Origin: Odontesthes bonariensis
Lineage: Eukaryota > Chordata > Actinopteri > Atheriniformes > Atherinopsidae
Direction of reading: 5' to 3'
Length of the DNA: 64,000 nucleotides
Assembly: GCF_027942865.1 (NCBI RefSeq)
Contig: NC_134526.1
Coordinates: 19,573,784-19,637,783, forward strand
Both the position numbers and the translations under genes were made by a program. Shown here one piece after another: positions 57,589-64,000 of this stretch; position 1 is the first letter of the stretch; the number at the start of each line of letters is the position of its first letter. The notes beneath the pieces are model-generated. The model saw only the letters and a program-made list of their open reading frames with translations. It was not told the DNA's origin and ran no database searches.

Positions 57589-58869
57589 CCTTTGAAATTG
57601 GGAGACACTGAAGAATTGAAACAGAGAGAGATTTAGAAATTATGATAAGATGACTTCATTTGCATAACACAAACAATAAAGATGTCTTTCTTACAGTCCA
57701 CAGTCATAGATCAGTCAAAGACAAAAGATGAACTGTCTTTGTTTCAAAAAGAAGACTCGTAATGTTAATTCCCTTTCTGCAATCTTCTTCAAGGTCAGTG
57801 GGAACCAAGGCCTTTCCCAGCATGCACTGGGGAAGAAATTGGTGTCACATCCAGGGGAGGATGCTCATCCAGCTCAGAGCCACTGACCCTTTGATTGAGG
57901 TGCCTCTTGTTGAAGGAATCCTACAAATTCTGATCCTTTGTTCCCCATATAAACGAGCTCTGGATTGAGCAAAATGTCAAAGTATTGATATTCTTAAGTC
58001 ATATAAAGACTTCCTATCTGCTGTTCAGCCTTAAAACTTCATTATTTTTTTTTTTAAAGCAATGGTTTTCTTAAGGCATGGTCTCCCTTAATCACGGAGA
58101 GGTCCACATTGTCCCGTTTTATGACTTGTGTTCACAAAGATACTTTTACTTTTGAGACGTACATTATCGACATTTTCGAGCCACTAACATTACATGACGG
58201 CAGTAAAAATTAATTGATAAGCTAAGTGTTAACACCGCATGAGTTGAAGCAATATAAAGAAAGGATAAATTGTTTTGTATGTATGAATTTGATTTTGTTA
58301 ATTGAATGCCAATAAAAAAACAGATGATTTTTTGTGAAAAATATATCAGACTACGTAGTTCGTGTGTGCGGACGTGCGTGTGTGTGTTAAGGGGGCATTA
58401 GGAAATAAATGATTCAAAAAGAGTTGTATTGTTTATAATATTGTTCCTTCCTACTGTTACATACGAGCAAGTGTGTGCACGTTTGTGCTTGTGCGTGTGC
58501 GCGCCTGCTTGTGTATTTTGGATGTGAGGGCTACTCCCTAATAGGCTTATTTCAGCAGATTTGTGTCGTGGTTGCCTCAACATGAACGGTGCCGTCCATT
58601 GGAAACACTGGAAGCTCCATCAGTTTGGATGATTGATGAACTGTACACGATCTTCTTGTTCACCATTCATTTTGTTTTTGCAGTAAACTAGCCCCCACAG
58701 CTCATGGCTCATGTTTACTGTCCATATTAGCTCAAACATCCGCCGTTCCTGGCAACCCTGGCACACAAGTGTTTGCCATGCATATCATGTGGCACATGCG
58801 AACCTTTGAACAAGCAAACATATTTAACAACCACTAAGAGCCGCATATCACATCTCTGTCAGATTACCT
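57589..58869. promoter_or_regulatory. Intergenic region between asphd1 and sez6l2
   Basis: Divergent promoter region of the two head-to-head genes, containing the 5' UTR of asphd1 (minus) near 57600-57700. TG-rich stretches at 58360-58520. No other gene seen. Confidence 0.5.
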
Positions 58870-59154
58870 TGAAACACCGTGAAGCGCCGCGTCGGACGCA
58901 CTTCAGCACCGTGTTGGTGGGCAGCTCCTCCAGCGCTCTGACAAAATGTGGATTATCGTCGCTGCAGTTACGGCCTTCGGCCGCCAGGGCGCACCTGCCG
59001 CTTCAACACAAATGCCCTCACATCACAGCCGAATGCGTCAAGCACACGGTAACCAGCTAGGGGCACCTCACCAGCACAAACCCTGCCGTGTTTTCGGCCC
59101 AAAGCAGCAGGATACCCGTCAAGATAAAAACACTGGACGCAGCCTGCGGGACGG
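58870..59154 (+). other. Probable 5' UTR exon of sez6l2
   Basis: Locally GC- and CpG-rich compared with its flanks and ends at a strong donor ACGG|GTAAGT (59154/59155). It lies upstream of the sez6l2 start codon on the same strand. The start boundary is a guess. Confidence 0.55.
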
Positions 59155-59494
59155 GTAAGTGGCTGGCATGTTTAATTGTTGCTGAGGTGGTTGTCGGTCT
59201 AACAGTGGTGATGATTGATGTCAAGAATCGTCCTCCGCACAAAGAGGGCCGGGGGAGGTGCGAGCGATGCTGCCTCATATATATAGCCCCATCATTTTGT
59301 CACACACTAGGCTGGCATTTTCACCGAGGAAACGCCTCGAATAAGAGCAGAGGTGCTTTTTGACACATTATTATTAACAGGTTGGTGACAGAATAAGATT
59401 TGGATTTTCACCTGCGGTGACGGTAGGCCCATTTGCTGAATTTTGGAATAGCGCATTTTCGGCATCTTGTTGCAGATTTGGATGAGAAAATGCA

Positions 59495-59513
59495 GGGGGG
59501 GGGGGGGGGGGGG
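59495..59513. repeat. G19 homopolymer in the sez6l2 first intron
   Basis: Nineteen consecutive G on the plus strand; could form a G-quadruplex and is a likely place for length error. Confidence 0.85.
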
Positions 59514-59911
59514 AGCCTTAACATTTCACATTAGAGCCTACCGCGTTTGATGTGTACATGTTTGGATTTGTTTTTCTGTCTAAGAGTTGGGGAAATTCGT
59601 TTTGTCATGCGTCTGTTTTTAATCAAAGGAATAAAAATCTTATAAATTGTCTGAGCCCTTTAACAGAATCATGTCGAGATGATCTGACTCGAGTTATTGT
59701 GGCCTGTGTTATTCAAACATATTCAGCCTTGATCGCGAGAAAATTTGCAGTGAATAGTGAAATAGCACTCCTGCATTCCCGTGCCTCTTGCAATAATTGT
59801 AAGCTTTAATAAGAATTACAGTAGCATAATAAGCATTACAGTAGCAGAGGAGATGCAGTAATTGTGTGTTTACATGATCACACACTGATCTACTCGCTTT
59901 AACCTTCTCAG

Positions 59912-60606
59912 GTCATTCAGTTTCATCCAAAACCATGGGGCTCACACACCTTGCCGTGATGCTGTCTGTCACCATGATCCACATAGTTTCAGGTAACTGT
60001 AAGTTTGTGCATCTGTGTATATTCTCTAATACATGCACACTCTTTGGACTGTGACAATAACGGATGCGAAAAGATTGTGTATGTCCTTTTATAGGCACTT
60101 TTCTTGTGCTGCTTTCTCACCCTGTTTCTATTTTGTTGCAACTGTCAAAAATTGGACCCGACTGTTTCAGGTATGAGCTTTATGACGCCAGAGCCTGATA
60201 CACCACCGACACCATCTCCAGACTCTTACCCTCTGGGGGACCTCATCCATGCTGCTCTACAGAGTAAGGAATACTTAGGAAAGGCTTCTGCATCCACAGG
60301 TAGACTAACACAACACTTTCATGGCTTAGGCAATGCAGCCGCATTGTGACATGGGTGACTGCTGATTGATAAAGTTATTGGGATTCGCAGGTACCACCAC
60401 CAATCCAACACAGGCTGTGCCTGGGCTCGGGCAGGCTGAGTCAACAGCAACAGCCATATCACCAGGGCTTTTAACTACGGCTTTAAGCTCCTCTTCAGCT
60501 TCTAGCCAGGACGGATCGAGGACCCCCATGTCTATGCTGCCCATGGAAGAGGAGACAACCACTACTCTGATCACCACAACCACCATAACCACAATGCACA
60601 TGCCAG
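59912..60606 (+). CDS. sez6l2: SEZ6L2-type protein, 5' exons only
   Basis: Exons 59912-59992 (ATG at 59935), 60171-60299 and 60391-60606, joined in frame. A signal peptide (MGLTHLAVMLSVTMIHIVSG) is followed by an acidic/proline region (TPEPDTPPTPSPDSYPLGDL) with IHAALQSKEYLGK, then a Ser/Thr-rich low-complexity segment ending MEEEETTTT-like: EEETTTTLITTTTITT. This Thr-run after three Glu and the overall layout match the N-terminal part of SEZ6L2, a brain membrane protein with CUB and Sushi repeats; those should lie beyond base 64000. No further exon was recognised after 60606, so the next intron is longer than 3 kb. The ASPHD1 neighbour supports the call; SEZ6 or SEZ6L are alternatives. Confidence 0.82.
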
Positions 60607-61229
60607 GTATTTTTACACTCAACCACCTGGCTACCTCTGTGTCCGGGCTTGTTTGTTCATTACAGATTTTAGTGACACCTGCAGTGGGTACAAAATCCTA
60701 CTCAATCACACTTGAACGTTAGCAGTTTGTCCACTCAGGCTTTTTTTTTTAAGAAGGAATAACAAGAAGATCTTGACATAGAATCAACACATCATAAAAT
60801 ATTCCTAATGAAACAGGATACTGTACAATCGTAGTTATTCATTAACCTGTAAGAATCCACGGTGGTGGTAGGCCTGGATAGCAGAACTAGCTAATACTTG
60901 AAAGCTTGTTTTTTTTGTCACTAAAGTTATTTTTCAACCCATTTAACAATTCTAATGTTTCAAAAACAAGTCTTAGATTACATTTAACCTGTCCTTGCCA
61001 AATGTTTAGAGCAAATTTGAATCAAACAAGTTAGATAAATATCATAGTGACCTAAATGTAACACCGGACCTTTAAAGCACTCGTCGAAAATGCTATGTGA
61101 CACAATATGAAAAATATATATAAAAGAAATATTTTACTTGGTAAATAAAACAAACAATATTTAACTGTCCTTTAATGGTCACATATTGATATTGCTTTGC
61201 TTTTTTGTAGTATGATTAAGTTCACATGA
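60607..61229. other. sez6l2 intron, no feature seen
   Basis: AT-rich intron sequence. Confidence 0.5.
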
Positions 61230-61715
61230 AGTGTTAAGGATGTCCTGGATATCATCACTGGAGATGAACATGACTTTGAGGGATGTGAAGACAGCTCAGA
61301 TAAAGACCATGATTACATTCCCACCTACAGAGAGATCTGGTGACTCAGACAGTGATCAATCAAAATATTTAAATGAAGTACCACTACTAAACATGACCCC
61401 TGGACAGCAAAATCCGTGTCCTTCAGAGGAACACAGAGCCCCATTAGGCAATATGTAAAGTGTAAGCCTCACCCACGATGACTAAAAATGTTGTGCCACT
61501 GCTCTTCCTCTGGAATTTCTGGAGACTGGGGAAGAGACCCTTCTTGGTATTGGGGTTGACATCATGGTCAAGCTCTGTGAAACTTTCCAATCCAACCAAA
61601 ACTGCAAAGTATTGCAGATAGCTTCTTTTCTTCTGTACCACTGGTGCTGAAGCCTCTTAAGCGAGAGATCTACTCTGTAGGAACACTCCGGATCTATGGG
61701 GTTCATTTGGTGTGT
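61230..61715 (+). pseudogene. piggyBac-type transposase remnant in a sez6l2 intron
   Basis: The plus strand shows an acidic N-terminal stretch (DVLDIITGDEHDFEGCEDSS, then DKDHDYIP) typical of piggyBac proteins. After a large deletion, a C-terminal stretch follows in shifting frames (VKLCETFQSNQNCKV, then PLKREIYSVGTLR), which corresponds to the piggyBac ...LLKxxxIYSVGTLR region. Several frameshifts and stops. No terminal repeats were recognised. Inactive relic. Confidence 0.65.
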
Positions 61716-64000
61716 GTTATTTCCCAGATCATTTTTATTTCAGGAAAAATGTGTCTGGGTTCTAATGGATTAAGGAAAATTAGTTTTTTTATATTGCACT
61801 GTTAGACCTAAAAAGCTTAGTTAGTTAATATTCATGATCAAGTAAATTGTAATCTCAAGATAACATTTTTACTACACTGTGATTTTCTTATGTTTTACTA
61901 ACTACTAAAAAGGAATATTTTGTAGACATTTGACGGCAGTAAGAGGTTAGTGTAAACCATGCACAAGTTTGTCTGCTTCTCATTATGTGATTCTTTTTTC
62001 GTATTTTAGGGTTAATACATTAAATCTTTACAGAAGCACAAAGGAATGCGTGTATATAGTCACTGAAACCTACGCTCAGTTCTCCCTTCAACATCCTCCA
62101 TAACCCAAAGCAAGAATACAGACTGGTCTACCAGCTTAGACATTGATGAAATGACAGCATAGATGCAACTAGATTCATCAGTAACATATCTTTTGTGGAC
62201 ATGTGCATCTGTGCAATGCATTTTTTTTTTCTATGAATTGCACTGACGGTTAAACAAATTAGTCAGCTCATTACATTAAATAGATTCCACATAAGCCCCA
62301 GAGGACGGGACCTTGTTAGTGGACTTGTGAACATATGAGGGGGAAGGACTCCTATGTGGAGGAATTCAGTTTATGTGATGTGTCTGTTGTCGTGACTGTT
62401 TTGCTGCTAGTCCGTTTTGTTCAAATGAAAAAGTCTTTGTCCTGAACAATAAGGCCAAAATATGTGCCATGCATTTATGTTCTTATAACAGAAAACAGAC
62501 AAAAGTTCATTGGTGACCATGGAAACAACTTAAGTGGGTAAAGAGCAACCACTTGAACCTTTAAATACTAATACCAGCAGCATCACCATTTACCTGTCAC
62601 AAATCAGTCGGTCATTATGGTGCCTCGTGACCAGCACGCTAATATGGATAGAGAATGTTCTGTACAAATGAGAAATGCTCATAAGTGAGACACCATTACA
62701 GCATAACCTACGCAGCTCTCATTGAAGGTGGATGAGAGCTGTTCAGTGACAGCTACAAATATGACACAAGGAGTCAGCTGATTTACACTAGATCCTGGGG
62801 AAAAAAATGTCATGAAACATTCACGTTCTGTAAGCTGCAAGAAAATATTCCAAGCCTGCTCTGCAGTCATGGAAACACAGCAGTACCTTAACAGTTTTAC
62901 CTTAGTAACTTTTTAACATTCCTTTAAAGTTGTCCTGCTGCTCTTCTTGCCAAGACAATCATATGTCTGCAGGCTACATTGAATATGAGACTGTAACAAG
63001 CAGTTGATTCATTTGCAGTCACTTAGCCTAAAACTGGAGCAGCTGGAGTGGCCTTGACTAATATGGAGTTACAGTTTTTTATGGTTAAGTTTATCTTGTA
63101 ATTTTTTTTTTTTTTTTTTAAACCAAAACGTATGGTTCCATAACTAAGTTCAGAGTATTGAACACAAAAAAAATCAAAGTTGTTTTTATTGATGCTTCTA
63201 GCAGTAAGTTTTTGTTTCTATTAATTCTGAGATAATAAAACATTATTACGTTATAGTTATATATATTATATACTTTTATTTAATATTTATATTGTACGAT
63301 GTGTGCAAGTTGGAGGGTAATTTTAGCAAATGCATGGAAACCTTTTTTACCAAAATTCAATCATCTTCATCAGTGAGGAACCTTTATATTGAGCACAATA
63401 CAGTGCCGTAAAATAATTAAACAAATCTATGGACATCTGCACACGTTTTTTTGTTGATGAGCAGGTGTCTCCTTATCTTCTTGGTTTACTGTGCCAGGAA
63501 CAAAAGATGCCTCTAGAAACTTAGATCCTATCTTATCTGTGCTTCCTAATCCTCATCTGGGGTGCAATTTATTGGGCTTTGGTATTATTATGACTCATCT
63601 GCTTCTTTCTGTGTTTCTCAGTCCTGGATTTAGAACAGTTATATATTATTAACACTTATACATTCAAACATTATGCATTCTTCCTAACCCCATTTTATTT
63701 TCTACCAAGGATTTAATGTGTTTCTATGGCAATATGGATATATACTCTATCCATCTATGCAACATATATGTTGTCAGTTTAACAATCATTTGACTGGTTG
63801 AGAAAGTATAAGTGAAGTAATATTTAGAAGAAATGTAAAATAATCCAAAAATTAATAATTTCTTTCATTTCAGCTCAAGAACTCTGTCTTTGAGCAATTA
63901 ACATAAATAGTACAAGTCATACCATTGCTATTAAAACTTTTAAGCAACTTTTAGCTTTTCAGCATGCACATGTATTCAATTCTCCTTCTGCTGCCTTTTC
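61716..64000. other. sez6l2 intron to the end of the window, no gene seen
   Basis: AT-rich; poly-T at about 63103-63119. No exon with a CUB or Sushi pattern was found on either strand. Confidence 0.5.

Noticed and set aside
1-64000. CRISPR arrays, bacterial operons, tRNA or rRNA genes
   Set aside because: Vertebrate nuclear DNA; no regularly spaced repeats of that type, and no cloverleaf or rRNA sequence recognised.

Overview
The window is genomic DNA from a bony (teleost) fish. It covers the 5' (distal) end of an immunoglobulin heavy-chain variable (IGHV) cluster and the single-copy genes beyond it. The evidence is fish-type VH exons with split leaders, octamer promoters and 23-bp-spacer recombination signals (RSS), multi-exon genes with GT-AG introns, and typical fish repeats (L2, Rex1-like and Tx1/L1 LINEs, KDZ transposon, TTAA MITE).

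Layout. 1-14.1 kb and 36.0-42.5 kb hold VH segments, all on the minus strand. I number them V1-V12 by coordinate. Eleven look intact and V4 is a pseudogene; several VH fragments and orphan leaders lie between them. There are three families: A (first framework KCEQLTQP; V1, V3, V5, V7, V9-V12), B ([14 protein letters not shown]2, V8) and C (ESIPS..VVKKP; V4, V6). No D, J or constant exon is present; because transcription runs leftwards, these should lie left of base 1. A worn VH relic at 45.7-46.1 kb is the last trace of the array on the right.

14.1-35.8 kb is a 21.7-kb block of mobile DNA splitting the VH array. It is bracketed by two almost identical inverted arms of about 1 kb. Inside are a TIR element (17-18.1 kb), a truncated L2 LINE, a 24-bp minisatellite, a small zinc-ribbon gene, a Rex1-like LINE, a many-exon KDZ (Zisupton-like) transposase gene, a nearly complete Tx1/L1 LINE nested in a small TIR element, and a TTAA MITE with a perfect hairpin.

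42.5-48.7 kb is gene-poor and carries a solo LTR with a 5-bp target duplication. From 48.7 kb come ordinary genes: a CaBP5-type EF-hand gene (+), an ASPHD1-type aspartate beta-hydroxylase-domain gene (-) and, head-to-head with it, the 5' exons of a SEZ6L2-type gene (+) with a piggyBac relic in its intron. ASPHD1 and SEZ6L2 are also neighbours in human 16p11.2, which supports these calls and anchors the edge of this IGH locus.

Each VH unit reads octamer, leader exon, short intron, V exon, RSS. The RSS would join a V to a D segment outside the window. All calls were made by reading; no alignment or database search was run.
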